Shown here one piece after another: positions 25,094-34,864 of a stretch of DNA of 64,000 nt. The translations under genes were made by a program, and so were the position numbers. The notes beneath the pieces were generated by a model. The model saw only the letters and a program-made list of their open reading frames with translations, was not told where the DNA came from and searched no databases. The DNA comes from Verrucomicrobiota bacterium (GTDB taxonomy: Bacteria > Verrucomicrobiota > Verrucomicrobiia > Opitutales > Opitutaceae), in assembly GCA_016235555.1 (NCBI GenBank), contig JACRKC010000001.1:50420-114419 (forward strand). Direction: 5' to 3'. Within the stretch, counting starts at the first letter, position 1. Every line of letters starts with the position of its first letter.

Positions 25094-27142
25094 CTAGGCG
25101 AGTCCTGCGCGCACGAGCAGAGCGTTTGAATCCGGCTCCCGACCCATGAACGAGCGGAAGAGCTCCGCCGGTTCGACCGAGTTGCCTTTGCTCAGGATGT
25201 TCGCGACGAACTCCGCACCGACGCGCGGATTGAAGATCCCTTCCCGCTTGAATCGAGTAAACGCGTCCGCATCCAACACCTCGGCCCATTTGTAGGAGTA
25301 GTAGCCGGCCGCGTATCCCACCGGGTCGGCAAAAATATGGGTGAACCGTTTCACGATGGTCGGAGCGGGCGGCGCGGTGGGAATCAGGCATTCCGAGATC
25401 GCCGCGCGCGCCAGCGGCTCGACATCGGGCGTCGCGGAAAATTCCGCCATGCGGGTGTGCATCAAGAGGTCCATCTTGGCGAACGCCACTTGCCGCATCG
25501 TCGCGCACGCCGACCGGAAGTTCTTCGCCGCGATCATCCGGTCGAAGAGTTCGTCCGGGATCGGCGCCCCGGTCTCGTGATGGCGGGCAAACAGGTCGAG
25601 GCTCTCTCGCTCCCACGTCCAGTTTTCCATGATTTGGGAAGGGAGTTCGACGAAATCCCACGCGACGTTCACGCCATTCAACGACTTGATTTCCACTTCG
25701 CCGAGCAGGTGATGCAACAGGTGGCCGAACTCGTGAAACACGGTCTCGACCTCGCGGTGCGTGAGCAAAGCCGGCTTGTCACCAGCCGGCGGAGTCAGGT
25801 TGCCACACATCAACCCGAGGTGCGGCGCCCGCGTGCCGTCGGAGCCCGGGCCGCCCGTGATGAGATAATTCATCCACGCGCCACCACGCTTCGACTCGCG
25901 CGGATACCAGTCCGCATAGAATGATCCGACATGCCGGCCGCGCGCATCGTGCACGTCGTAGAAACTCACGTCGGGATGCCAGGTCTCCACCGCATCAGGT
26001 GCCCGCGCGGTCACGCGCAAACCAAAGATCCGGCCGACCAATTCGAACATCCCCGCGATCACCCGCTCCATCGGGAAATATGGCCGCAAGGCCTCTTCGT
26101 CGAAGTCATAACGCTCCTGCCGGAGTTTCTCGGACCAGTAGGCGACTTCCCACGGGGCCAGCGGCGCCACCGGGCGGCCGGTGCGCCGCGCCTTGAACTC
26201 CTCGAGATCCCGGCACTCCCGCGCAAACGCCGCGGCGGCGCGGCGCTGAAAATCTTCCACAAACGCCAGGGCCCGTGCACCGCTGCCCGCCATGCGACGC
26301 TCGAGGACGGTGTCCGCGAAATGCTCCTTTCCGAGCAACGCCGCCTTCTCGGCGCGCAGCGTCAGGATTCGCGCAATCAACGACGTGTTGTCGTGCGGCG
26401 CCTGGGCCCCGACCGCCGCGCTTGCCGTCCACACCTCGCGTCGCAGCCCGGCATCATCCGCATAGGTCATGATCGGTTCGACGGATGGCTGATGCAGCGT
26501 GAACCTCCAGCCCGGCACCCCTTTTTGTTCCGCACTCCGACGGGCCGCCGCCTTGGCGAGCCCCGGCAATCCGACGAGCCGCGTCTCGTCTTGCACCGCG
26601 AGGTGCCAGGCATTCGTGGCATCGAGCACATTCTCCGAATACTTCTGCGTGAGCTGGGCCAGTTCGCTCTGCAAGGCCTCAAGGCGCGCGCGTCGCTCCG
26701 GCGGAAGATCGGCCCCGGCCTGCCGGAAATCCTTCATCGTTTCCTCGAGAAACCGGCGGCGAATCCCCGTCACCTCGCGCGCTGCGGCAGTGTCCGCGCA
26801 GGCTTTCAAGCGGAGCCACAACGCCGCATTAAGCGGAATGCCGGCGAAGAACGCCGATACCTTGGGCAGCATCGCATTGTGCGCCTCGCGCAGAGCCGGT
26901 GAATCGGCCACCGACTGCAAATGTGTGACTTTGCTCCACGCCACCGTCAGCCCTTCCGTCGCTCGTTCGAGGGCCAAAAACGTGTTGTCGAAAGTGAGGT
27001 CCGCCGGATTGAGCGCCGCAATCACCTCGATGGCTGACTGGGCCCGGCCGAGTGCCTCATCGATCGCCGGCCCGACGCACTCTGGCGTCAGCTGCGACCA
27101 GCGGATATGAAACGAAGAATCGAGGAAAGGATTGTTAGCCAT
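25094..27142 (-). CDS. M3-family oligopeptidase (oligopeptidase A / Dcp type)
   Basis: A 682-residue cytosolic zinc peptidase. The metal site HEFGH is at 470-474, preceded by the long helical N-terminal half typical of M3 enzymes. The flanking segments GGAWMNYLIT and DFVELPSQIMENW match oligopeptidase A and peptidyl-dipeptidase Dcp, which degrade peptides and cleaved signal peptides. The length agrees with the usual 680 residues. The ATG at 27142 is chosen because MANNPFLD resembles the family start; a longer frame reaches 27205. Confidence 0.93.
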   Translation of the reverse strand: MANNPFLDSSFHIRWSQLTPECVGPAIDEALGRAQSAIEVIAALNPADLTFDNTFLALERATEGLTVAWSKVTHLQSVADSPALREAHNAMLPKVSAFFAGIPLNAALWLRLKACADTAAAREVTGIRRRFLEETMKDFRQAGADLPPERRARLEALQSELAQLTQKYSENVLDATNAWHLAVQDETRLVGLPGLAKAAARRSAEQKGVPGWRFTLHQPSVEPIMTYADDAGLRREVWTASAAVGAQAPHDNTSLIARILTLRAEKAALLGKEHFADTVLERRMAGSGARALAFVEDFQRRAAAAFARECRDLEEFKARRTGRPVAPLAPWEVAYWSEKLRQERYDFDEEALRPYFPMERVIAGMFELVGRIFGLRVTARAPDAVETWHPDVSFYDVHDARGRHVGSFYADWYPRESKRGGAWMNYLITGGPGSDGTRAPHLGLMCGNLTPPAGDKPALLTHREVETVFHEFGHLLHHLLGEVEIKSLNGVNVAWDFVELPSQIMENWTWERESLDLFARHHETGAPIPDELFDRMIAAKNFRSACATMRQVAFAKMDLLMHTRMAEFSATPDVEPLARAAISECLIPTAPPAPTIVKRFTHIFADPVGYAAGYYSYKWAEVLDADAFTRFKREGIFNPRVGAEFVANILSKGNSVEPAELFRSFMGREPDSNALLVRAGLA

Positions 27143-27226
27143 GCGCGAAGTGCAGGGAATGAGGGAACGACGGACCGGCTGGCAAGCCGCACGTGCACAC
27201 TCCAACTCCGCGTCAACACGCCGCGT

Positions 27227-29050
27227 TCACCACGTATAGCTCACTCCGGCGGACATTTGCCGCCCCGGCGCCGGCACCGCCGGCACTTCCTGAAAGCGCG
27301 AGTTCCATAGATTCTCGGCTTGCAGCGTAACCGCCGCACCACGCCAGGCAGACGGACGACAGGAGACTCCAATCGAGCTGTTGAGCACCCGGCGGCCGCC
27401 ACTGACCCGCAGGAGATTGTCGGCCTGAACCCGCGCCACATTGTCCAACCGCATCTCGAAACCGCCACCCAGTCGCCACGTCAGTGCCGCCGTGACGCGG
27501 TGCCGCGCGTAGTTCAGCGCGTAGAAACTGGCGTCGACAGCCGCGCCACGGTAGTCTGGCGCCTTGCTCAAGCCGGTGTAACCAACGACGAGTTCACCGT
27601 GGCGCCAACCGCGCCGGGCGACCGCCTCCAGTCCCAGGGTGTCGATGTCCACTGCGTTGGCGGTGCGCGCGGTCACTCCGCGCCGAAAAGTCCAGTCCAC
27701 CAAGCCGTCGTCGCGGCGCGCAAAGGCCGCCGCCTCCAGGGTCCATTCCCCGGCCACACCGCGCGCGCCGGTTTCGATCTGATGGCTGATCGCGCGGCCG
27801 AGCGTCTGGTTACCCCGAAACAAGCCACCGGACGGACTGGATTTCAGCGCCGTGTAGGTCGGCACCTGACTGGTGCGGGCGTAACTCGCGTGCCACCGAA
27901 CACCGCGAACGTCTGAACTCACTTCGCACTGTGGTGACCAGATCCCGCCGTCCCGGCTGCCATGATCATAGGTCAGTCCCGCCCGCACCATCGCCGCACC
28001 GGCCTTGATTTCCGGCACCAACGCGAGCTTGCTCAGCACCCGATCTCGATACGGTCCGAACGTCAGCGAAGTCGACGCGATGCGATCAGCGAGCCGTTCG
28101 ACCCGCCAACCCAGCGCCGCATCGCCAAACGAGTTTTTTCCCTCGGCCGAAACTCCCAGCACATGCGTCGTATGCTGGAATGGATGCACCACTCCCACGG
28201 GCGCCAGTCGATTGAAGGCGTAATCGTCCTTGTTGCGTCGGTGATAGGCGGAGAATTGCACGCGATCACCCCCGCCCAGGTCGGCGTGGTGATTAGCCAT
28301 GACCAGCACGGTCTGGAGGTTCTCGGTTTCCGGGGAATTGAAAGGCGTATAGAGGTTCAACCAGCCGAAAAATTTGGCCTGATACCCCGCGAATAAATCC
28401 GTTTGAAACCTCGCCCCCTTGAGCTGGAGCCGCCCGTTTAGCCGATCGAACCGGCTGTCGCCCCACGCCAGTGGCCCGTCCGACTCCGAACGTGCGATCG
28501 CAAAATCCACCCCAAGCCGTCCGTCTTCACCCAGCGCCCGAGTGTTCCGTTCCTGGGCGACATGAACCGAGCCTCGCACGGTCGCGTATTCGCCAGCCCC
28601 GGCTGCCAGCGAACCGCCGGTGCGCACCGGCCGCCAGCCATAGGACAATGTGCCGGACGTCGCATTGAGCGCTGATTGGGCGCTGGCCACTCCCGTCTGG
28701 ATTTCCGGCGTGCCCAGCATCTCCGGGGCGATCGGCAACTCGGCGAAATAGTGCCCGGTTTGCGGATCAAGGACCGTGCTGCCACCGACCCGGAACCCTG
28801 TGCTCTCAAAAATGCCGCCACGGATGGTCACATCCGCCTGCGCCTCGGCCAGGTTGCGCCCGTGGATATCCACCCGCGGTTCGAATCGCAGCAAGGTAAC
28901 CGGCATCGCAAACGTCGCGGTCGGAACCTGATTCGCCACGCGGGGTGAAAACACCGCCACAGCCGGGAGGGTGATCGGCGGCGCCTCGGCTGCCATCCCC
29001 CCTCCGCCAGTTCCTCCCAACATCAGCAAAGTTAGCGCGGCTTTTCTCAT
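27227..29050 (-). CDS. TonB-dependent outer membrane receptor
   Basis: A 607-residue protein with a signal peptide (AALTLLMLGGTGGGGMAAEA). The plug domain is visible in IHGRNLAEAQADVTIRGG, where the usual small-loop and RGG positions are kept. The rest is a beta barrel ending in the aromatic signal SYTW, as outer membrane proteins do. It is of the smaller BtuB-like class, and the ligand is unknown. The 143 bp upstream contain no cobalamin riboswitch-like element. A TonB-type protein is encoded at 4843. Confidence 0.86.
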   Translation of the reverse strand: MRKAALTLLMLGGTGGGGMAAEAPPITLPAVAVFSPRVANQVPTATFAMPVTLLRFEPRVDIHGRNLAEAQADVTIRGGIFESTGFRVGGSTVLDPQTGHYFAELPIAPEMLGTPEIQTGVASAQSALNATSGTLSYGWRPVRTGGSLAAGAGEYATVRGSVHVAQERNTRALGEDGRLGVDFAIARSESDGPLAWGDSRFDRLNGRLQLKGARFQTDLFAGYQAKFFGWLNLYTPFNSPETENLQTVLVMANHHADLGGGDRVQFSAYHRRNKDDYAFNRLAPVGVVHPFQHTTHVLGVSAEGKNSFGDAALGWRVERLADRIASTSLTFGPYRDRVLSKLALVPEIKAGAAMVRAGLTYDHGSRDGGIWSPQCEVSSDVRGVRWHASYARTSQVPTYTALKSSPSGGLFRGNQTLGRAISHQIETGARGVAGEWTLEAAAFARRDDGLVDWTFRRGVTARTANAVDIDTLGLEAVARRGWRHGELVVGYTGLSKAPDYRGAAVDASFYALNYARHRVTAALTWRLGGGFEMRLDNVARVQADNLLRVSGGRRVLNSSIGVSCRPSAWRGAAVTLQAENLWNSRFQEVPAVPAPGRQMSAGVSYTW

Positions 29051-29136
29051 GGTCTGCGACGGCTATCATTCCATCCGGCGCAAAACAAGCCCGCTGTTCA
29101 TACCTGCCGTGTCATCAGCTTAACAAGAAACTCGGG

Positions 29137-29164
29137 CCACGAAAAAGCCCGGCTCACGCCGGGC
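29137..29164 (-). terminator. Terminator downstream of the ferredoxin gene
   Basis: GCCCGGC and GCCGGGC pair around TCAC at 29147-29164. On the minus strand the stem is followed by TTTTTCGTGG. It lies 30 bp past the ferredoxin stop and upstream of the TonB-receptor gene, so it separates the two minus-strand units. Confidence 0.82.
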
Positions 29165-29193
29165 CCAAGATCGTCGGCCGCCGCTTCGGGGCC

Positions 29194-29430
29194 TTATTCG
29201 TCGCCGTCGTTGCCGATCGCCTCAACCGGACAACCTTCCAAGGCTTCCATGCATTGGGCGACTTCCTCTTCGGAACCCGGTTGCTTCTGCACATAGGAAT
29301 AGCCGCCCTCGTCATTCCGGGTGAAAAAATTCGGCGCGGTCTCACGGCACAGATCGCAGTCAATGCACTGCTGATCGACGTAGAATTTTCCCGGCGCATT
29401 CGGGGCCCATTTGTCAGCTTTGTTCGCCAT
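29194..29430 (-). CDS. Ferredoxin, single [4Fe-4S] cluster
   Basis: A 78-residue acidic electron carrier. Cluster ligands are C22, C25 and C28 in CIDCDLC, plus C67 in GCPVEAI. An additional C60 may form a disulfide, as in some [4Fe-4S] and [3Fe-4S] ferredoxins. The N-terminal KWAPNAPGKFYVD extension is usual in this class. The redox partner is not encoded nearby. It is divergent from the rhomboid-like gene. Confidence 0.92.
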   Translation of the reverse strand: MANKADKWAPNAPGKFYVDQQCIDCDLCRETAPNFFTRNDEGGYSYVQKQPGSEEEVAQCMEALEGCPVEAIGNDGDE

Positions 29431-29563
29431 AATTTGGTGGAGGAAGTAAGTTCAGGGCAGCCCTGTCAAGCGGTCAGACCGGCTCCGCGAAAATTCCGCA
29501 ACTCGGGCAACCGGCGACACGTGCCGGCTTGTGTTTCGCTCTCCGCGGACTATCCTCCGCCCG

Positions 29564-30454
29564 ATGCTTTCCGACCGCCCATCCATGCGGATCGACTATC
29601 CCCGCCAGTGCACGCCGGCCCTCACTTGGCTTGTCTGCGCCCTTCTGGCCGGTTTCCTCCTTCAGCTGGTGGCCCGCGTGGCGTGGCCCGGCGGCGACGC
29701 GGTGATTGAGCAACAATTAGGTCTCACCACCGTCGGACTGCAGCAGTGGCACGTCTGGACGATTCTGACTCACGGATTCCTGCACGACTCACACTATTTT
29801 TTTCACGCCTTGGGCTGCCTGACCCTTGTCTACTTTGTGGGACGTGAGCTGCTCCCGCTGCTCCGCGCGCGAAGCTTGCTTGCCCTGTTCTTCGCCGCCA
29901 ACGCCATTGGCGCCATTTTCTGGGCTTTGGTGCACCGTAGGACCGGAGGGATGCATCTCGGCTCGATGGCAGCGGCCTGCGCCTTTCTCGCCGTCTTTGC
30001 TTTTTCGTTCCCGGACCGGCGCATGGACTTTCTCGTCCTTTTTGTGCCGGTCAGCCTCAAGCCGAAGCATCTCGCATGGCTTTTCCTGGGCTTGTCCACG
30101 GCGGGATTTCTTTTCTTTGAACTAGGCGGCGGTCCTCAGCCGTTCGGCCGATTTACGGTTGCCAGCTCAGCTCACCTCGGTGGCTTCTTCGCCGGCTGGC
30201 TGTATCACCGGTTCGTGCAAAACCCCGCGTGGCCACGGCTTCGGAGGTTCGGGTCCCGCCAAACCGTGGGCTCGCCTGCCGGCCTTCCAGCCGCGGAACT
30301 CGACCCTCTTCCCGAGGCCACGGCCACGCGCGCCGATCTCCGGGGGCGGGTCGACCGCATCCTCGACAAGATCAACAGCGATGGCTTCGGCTCACTCACC
30401 GCGGAAGAAAAGCGCCTGCTCGACGAAGCCCGCCACCTCTTGAGTCGCCATTGA
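29564..30454 (+). CDS. Rhomboid-family membrane protein, probably catalytically degenerate
   Basis: A 296-residue protein with about six membrane helices and a C-terminal helical domain (about 260-296) of the type seen after verrucomicrobial rhomboids (DUF6576-like). The family pattern WTILTHGFLHDSHYFFH and the C-terminal SSAHLGGFFAGW with H204 are kept. The catalytic loop, usually GxSG, reads GSMA at 133-136, so Ser is displaced by one residue and the final Gly lost. The Asn four residues after H81 is C85. This suggests a pseudo-protease, or an unusual active site. ATG 29564 is preferred over GTG 29531. Confidence 0.72.
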   Translation: MLSDRPSMRIDYPRQCTPALTWLVCALLAGFLLQLVARVAWPGGDAVIEQQLGLTTVGLQQWHVWTILTHGFLHDSHYFFHALGCLTLVYFVGRELLPLLRARSLLALFFAANAIGAIFWALVHRRTGGMHLGSMAAACAFLAVFAFSFPDRRMDFLVLFVPVSLKPKHLAWLFLGLSTAGFLFFELGGGPQPFGRFTVASSAHLGGFFAGWLYHRFVQNPAWPRLRRFGSRQTVGSPAGLPAAELDPLPEATATRADLRGRVDRILDKINSDGFGSLTAEEKRLLDEARHLLSRH

Positions 30455-30559
30455 TTCCGCGAACGATGCGGCTGTTTGCGCTGGGCCTGAATCTGCATCC
30501 GAATTGAAAACTCCCTGCCTTGTGTGAAACTTTCTGACCAGGTTCCCATCCAACTCCCC

Positions 30560-32779
30560 ATGACCCGCCCTTCCCTCCTCCGTCATCCGGCGTCTTTGCT
30601 CCTGCTTGGCCTGTTGGTGCTCGCCCCCTTGCTGCGCGCCGCCGACCGCACGTTCGTTTCGTCCCCGACGCTCAAGGAAGAAGCGATCACTCTCATCAAG
30701 ATCCTCGAACAGGCCCACTACAACCGTGATGCCGTCCGAAGCGCCGACTATGCGAATGTCGTGCCTGATTACATGGAGGGTCTCGACGGCCAGCACCTCT
30801 TCTTCCTCGGCAGCGACAAGACCGCCTTCGTGGAGAAATACGGCCGCAGCGTTTACTACAACACCGCGTTCCTCGGCAACGTCGACGCCGCCTACACGAT
30901 TTTTGCCCGCTATCAGGAGCGCGTCGAAGCCCGTGTGACGTGGATCTTCAAGGAACTCGCCAGGGATTTCGACCTCGCGGCCAAAGAAACCTATCGCGCC
31001 GACCGCACGAAGTCTGAGTGGCCTTCCACGGCCGCCGACTCCGACGAACTCTGGCGCCGCCGGCTGAAGTTCGAAGTCGTTGCCGAAATGCTGAACAAAA
31101 AGACCGCGGAACAAGCCAAGGAAGCCGTCCACAAGCGCTACGAGCGCATGCTCAAGAACCTCGCCGACATCGAGGGACACGACCTCGCAGAGCTGTTTCT
31201 CGGCACCATCGCGCGCCTCTACGATCCGCACTCAACCTACTTTTCCGCCGAGACGTTCGAGGATTTTGGCATCCAGATGAAACTTCAGTTGTTCGGCATC
31301 GGCGCGATTCTCGGGCTGGAGGACGACTACTGCGTGGTCAAGGAAGTGGTGGTCGGCGGCCCGGCCGATCTGAGCAATCAGCTCAAGCCCAACGACAAGA
31401 TCATCTCGGTCGCACAGACGGGCTCCGAGTCCGTCGAAATCCTCGGCATGAAGCTGCGCAAGATCGTGAACATGATCCGGGGCGAGCGCGGCACCCAGGT
31501 TCATCTGGTGGTGCAACCGGCCAACGCCACCGATCCATCGGCCCGGAAAAATGTCACGATCACGCGCGATCTCGTGAAGCTGAATTCCAAGCGCGCATTT
31601 GGCGGTGTCTTCCAGGTGCCCGATACCGAAGGCAAAAACCAGTCCATCGGCGTCATCACGCTGCCGGCTTTTTACAGCTCGGATGATGGCGACACCGACA
31701 CGGAAAAAACCAGCGCCTCCAAGGACGTGGCCCGGCTCATTGAAAAACTCAAGCGGGAGAACATCCAGGGGCTCGTGCTCGATCTCCGGCACAACGGCGG
31801 CGGCTATCTTTCAGAAGCGATCGAGCTCGCGGGGTTGTTCATTCACAAGGGACCGGTCGTGCAGGTGAAAAATTACAATGGCGAAATCCACGTCGACAGC
31901 GACGCCAACGACAAGATCGCCTATGCCGGACCGCTCGCAGTGCTGGTCGACCGGTTTAGCGCCTCAGCGTCGGAGATCGTCACCGGCGCGCTGCAAAACT
32001 ACGGCCGCGCGATCGTGATCGGCGACAGTTCCACCCACGGCAAAGGGTCGGTCCAGCAGGTGGTCGAAATGAAGCAGGTGTCCGGCAACCTCCGCTATTC
32101 CTCGGCCAAGGCCGGCGCGGCGAAGTTCACCATCCAAAAATACTATCTGCCCAACGGGGACTCGACGCAGCGCAAAGGCGTCGTGCCCGACATCGTCCTG
32201 CCTTCAATCGACGATTTCATTTCAGGCATCGGCGAAGCCGATCTGCCGCACGCTCTGGTCTGGGACAAGATCCCCACCAGCTTCTTCGATGGTGCTCCGT
32301 TGGAAGCGAAGATCCTGACGCCGCTGCGCCAGGCCAGCGTCGAGCGCCAGGGTAAACTCGAAGAATTTGCCTACCTGAAGAAAAATATCGACTGGTTCAA
32401 AGCCCGCCAGGACCAGAAGCTGATCTCGATCAACCTCGAGGATCGCAAGAAACAGAAGGGCGACGACGACGCGTTCCGTAAGACAATGAAAGCGGAGAAG
32501 GATCGCATCGCCAAGGGCGACTTCACCTACACCGAGGTCCGACTCGTGCCCAAGCCGCCACCCAAGCCCAAGGCCCCCAAGAAGGAAACCGAGAAGACCG
32601 AGGCCGACGACGAGGAGGATGCGGACCTCGCCGCCGACGACGAGAACGACACCTATGCCAGAGCTGATGTGCACCTGCGGGAGACCCTTCGCGTGGTGAG
32701 CGATGCCATCGCCCTCGGCCACAACAAGGCCCTGTGGGCCTCGAACCGGGCGCCTCTCACTGCCTCAAGCGGTGGTTGA
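30560..32779 (+). CDS. S41-family C-terminal processing peptidase (Prc/Tsp-like)
   Basis: A 739-residue exported protease. The signal peptide (LLRHPASLLLLGLLVLAPLLRA) starts at ATG 30560. The N-terminal helical domain is followed by a PDZ domain (about 260-340) and the S41 catalytic domain with S469 in SASASEI and K495 in THGKGSVQ, the Ser/Lys dyad. The length and the PDZ-before-protease order match Prc, which trims or degrades periplasmic proteins with non-polar C-termini. The dyad spacing is one residue longer than in E. coli Prc. The tail (about 650-700) is Lys/Glu/Pro-rich. Confidence 0.92.
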   Translation: MTRPSLLRHPASLLLLGLLVLAPLLRAADRTFVSSPTLKEEAITLIKILEQAHYNRDAVRSADYANVVPDYMEGLDGQHLFFLGSDKTAFVEKYGRSVYYNTAFLGNVDAAYTIFARYQERVEARVTWIFKELARDFDLAAKETYRADRTKSEWPSTAADSDELWRRRLKFEVVAEMLNKKTAEQAKEAVHKRYERMLKNLADIEGHDLAELFLGTIARLYDPHSTYFSAETFEDFGIQMKLQLFGIGAILGLEDDYCVVKEVVVGGPADLSNQLKPNDKIISVAQTGSESVEILGMKLRKIVNMIRGERGTQVHLVVQPANATDPSARKNVTITRDLVKLNSKRAFGGVFQVPDTEGKNQSIGVITLPAFYSSDDGDTDTEKTSASKDVARLIEKLKRENIQGLVLDLRHNGGGYLSEAIELAGLFIHKGPVVQVKNYNGEIHVDSDANDKIAYAGPLAVLVDRFSASASEIVTGALQNYGRAIVIGDSSTHGKGSVQQVVEMKQVSGNLRYSSAKAGAAKFTIQKYYLPNGDSTQRKGVVPDIVLPSIDDFISGIGEADLPHALVWDKIPTSFFDGAPLEAKILTPLRQASVERQGKLEEFAYLKKNIDWFKARQDQKLISINLEDRKKQKGDDDAFRKTMKAEKDRIAKGDFTYTEVRLVPKPPPKPKAPKKETEKTEADDEEDADLAADDENDTYARADVHLRETLRVVSDAIALGHNKALWASNRAPLTASSGG

Positions 32780-32789
32780 CGGGGAAGCG

Positions 32790-33635
32790 CTATCGCCAAG
32801 CAAGGACATACCGATCTCGTCCGGTGAAATCCTGGCGAGATTCGAGGCGTGCATATCCGGCTCCTTGACCGGCCGCTAGTAGTTCGCCGTGGTGGTTGAT
32901 CCCTGTTTCCAGTGCCAACAGCCCACCGACTGGCAAAAAACCGATCGCGCGGTCGATAATAATACTCAACTCGGCCACACCACCGTCGCTTGCCGTCAGC
33001 GCGGAGTGTGGCTCAAAGCGGTGAACCTCTGGCGCCGTTTGCGCGGTTTCGGCGGCCGACAAATAAGGCGGGTTGGCTACTATCAGATCGAAGGCCGCCT
33101 CACGCACGAGCGCCGCGAACCAGTCGGATTCGATCCACCGCACACGGTCATCAAGACCGGTCGCTGCGGCATTTTCGCGGGCCAGTTCGAGCGCCTGCGG
33201 CGAGAGGTCGACCGCCACCACCTCGGCGCCCGGGAACGTGCGCGCGAGTTCCAAGGCGATCGCGCCGCTTCCCGTGCCCAAATCCAGCACCCGGGCAGGC
33301 GGAGCCGCGCAGGCGCCGGCCGCAAACTCGACGAGCAACTCGGTCTCCGGCCGGGGAATAAGCGCACGGCGATCGACCTTGAGTTTGAGCCCGCGAAAGT
33401 GCGCCTCACCCGTGATGTATTGCAACGGCTCACGCAGGCCGCGCCGCCGGACGAGCGGGCGAATCTTGTCCAACTCGAGTTCGGTCAGCGGGCGCTCGAA
33501 CTGAAGGTAAAGCTGCATGCGCGGAAGTCCCAGGGCATGGCCGATCAAAAGTTCGGCATTCAGTCGCGCCGACTCGACCCCCTTTCCCGCCAGAAAGTCT
33601 GTCGTCCGCTTGAGTATTTCCAAGACGGTGAGCAT
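32790..33635 (-). CDS. prmC: Release factor glutamine N5-methyltransferase
   Basis: A 281-residue SAM-dependent enzyme that methylates the Gln of the GGQ motif in release factors. The SAM site DLGTGSG is at 118-124 and the catalytic NPPY at 188-191. The family segment IPRPETELLVE is also present. It lies 1 bp after prfA, the classic prfA-prmC pair. The ATG at 33635 is chosen because the upstream frame to 33707 overlaps prfA without domain sequence. Confidence 0.94.
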   Translation of the reverse strand: MLTVLEILKRTTDFLAGKGVESARLNAELLIGHALGLPRMQLYLQFERPLTELELDKIRPLVRRRGLREPLQYITGEAHFRGLKLKVDRRALIPRPETELLVEFAAGACAAPPARVLDLGTGSGAIALELARTFPGAEVVAVDLSPQALELARENAAATGLDDRVRWIESDWFAALVREAAFDLIVANPPYLSAAETAQTAPEVHRFEPHSALTASDGGVAELSIIIDRAIGFLPVGGLLALETGINHHGELLAAGQGAGYARLESRQDFTGRDRYVLAWR

Positions 33636-33636
33636 C

Positions 33637-34752
33637 TCAGTCTGCGTCTGGTGCCCGTCCCGACGGCACGTAGTCCTGTCCGGTGAGTGCCGCGAGCTTC
33701 TGCTCATAGTCGGCCTTCTGCAGCGCGGTGACGATCGCTGCGATATCTCCCTCCATCACTTGCGGCAGATTATAGAGCGTGAGTCCGATACGATGGTCGG
33801 TGACGCGATTTTGCGGAAAGTTGTAAGTGCGGATGCGCTCGCTGCGGTCGCCCGAACCGATCTGGCTGCGGCGGGCCGCGGCATATTTCGCCCGTTCCTC
33901 CTCCTCGCGCCGTTGGAGCAGCCGTGACCGCAGCACCGTCATGGCCTTCGCCTTGTTCTTCAACTGCGACCGCTCGTCCGCACACGAGACGATCAGCCCG
34001 GTCGGCTTGTGGAGAATCTGCACGGCCGAGTCCGTCGTGTTGACGCCCTGACCACCCGGTCCGCTCGCGCGGCTCACCGTGATTTCGAGATCCTGCGGAT
34101 CGATCTGCACGTCCACCTCCTCCGCTTCGGGCAACACCGCCACGGTCACCGTCGACGTATGGATGCGGCCGTTCGCCTCGGTCACGGGCACGCGCTGCAC
34201 GCGATGCACCCCGCTTTCGAACTTGAGCTGTTTGTAGACGTCGGTGCCCGTGATGAGAAAAATCACTTCTTTGAAGCCACCACGCTCCGACATGCTGCTG
34301 CTCATCGGCTGGATTTTCCAACCATGCGCATCGGCGTATTTGGAGTAGAGTCGAAATAGTTCCGCGGCAAACAAACTGGCTTCATCTCCACCCGTGCCCG
34401 CGCGGATTTCCATGACCGTGTTGCGCGAGTCCGTCGGCTCCGGCGGAATCATCGCGAGCAGGATGCTCTCACGCAGCGCGGTGCGCCGTCGTTCGAGATC
34501 GGGCACCTCGGCGGTGGCGAGCGCCCGGAATTCCGGATCATCCGCCTCTTTGCCGAGATCAAGCGCCTCGAGGATTTCTCGCCCCAATCGCTCGTGCAAC
34601 TGATGGTCCGCCACCAGCTGGATCAGTTTCTGGTGCTCGCGGGTTACCTCGGCCGCCCGGCGTGGATTGCCGTAAAAGGATGGCGCCGCCATCTGCGCCG
34701 CGAGTTCGTCGAGGCGGAGCTGAAACGGGGCAAGGGATGGAAGTTCGTCCAT
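33637..34752 (-). CDS. prfA: Peptide chain release factor 1
   Basis: A 371-residue RF1. The GGQ peptidyl-tRNA hydrolysis motif is at 233-235 (GPGGQGVN) and the stop-codon reading tripeptide PVT at 189-191 corresponds to PAT/PxT of RF1 and reads UAG and UAA. GRIHTS and RIRTYNFPQNRVTDHR are further signatures. The start at 34752 gives the usual N-terminal helix. It is coupled to prmC, and the RF1 GGQ is its substrate. Confidence 0.95.
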   Translation of the reverse strand: MDELPSLAPFQLRLDELAAQMAAPSFYGNPRRAAEVTREHQKLIQLVADHQLHERLGREILEALDLGKEADDPEFRALATAEVPDLERRRTALRESILLAMIPPEPTDSRNTVMEIRAGTGGDEASLFAAELFRLYSKYADAHGWKIQPMSSSMSERGGFKEVIFLITGTDVYKQLKFESGVHRVQRVPVTEANGRIHTSTVTVAVLPEAEEVDVQIDPQDLEITVSRASGPGGQGVNTTDSAVQILHKPTGLIVSCADERSQLKNKAKAMTVLRSRLLQRREEEERAKYAAARRSQIGSGDRSERIRTYNFPQNRVTDHRIGLTLYNLPQVMEGDIAAIVTALQKADYEQKLAALTGQDYVPSGRAPDAD

Positions 34753-34864
34753 GCGTGGCGGAGGCGGAGCGGGTGGAGATTTGCGAATTGCGCGGGCCGC
34801 GAATCGCGGCTTTGGTGACGGCAAATCGTCGCGAGGCGGATTCGCCTAGCGGTGTTGATCAGCA

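Noticed and set aside
29051..29193. A cobalamin riboswitch upstream of the TonB-dependent receptor
   Set aside because: The gap is only 143 bp and lacks the conserved B12-box elements; the hairpin there is a ferredoxin terminator.
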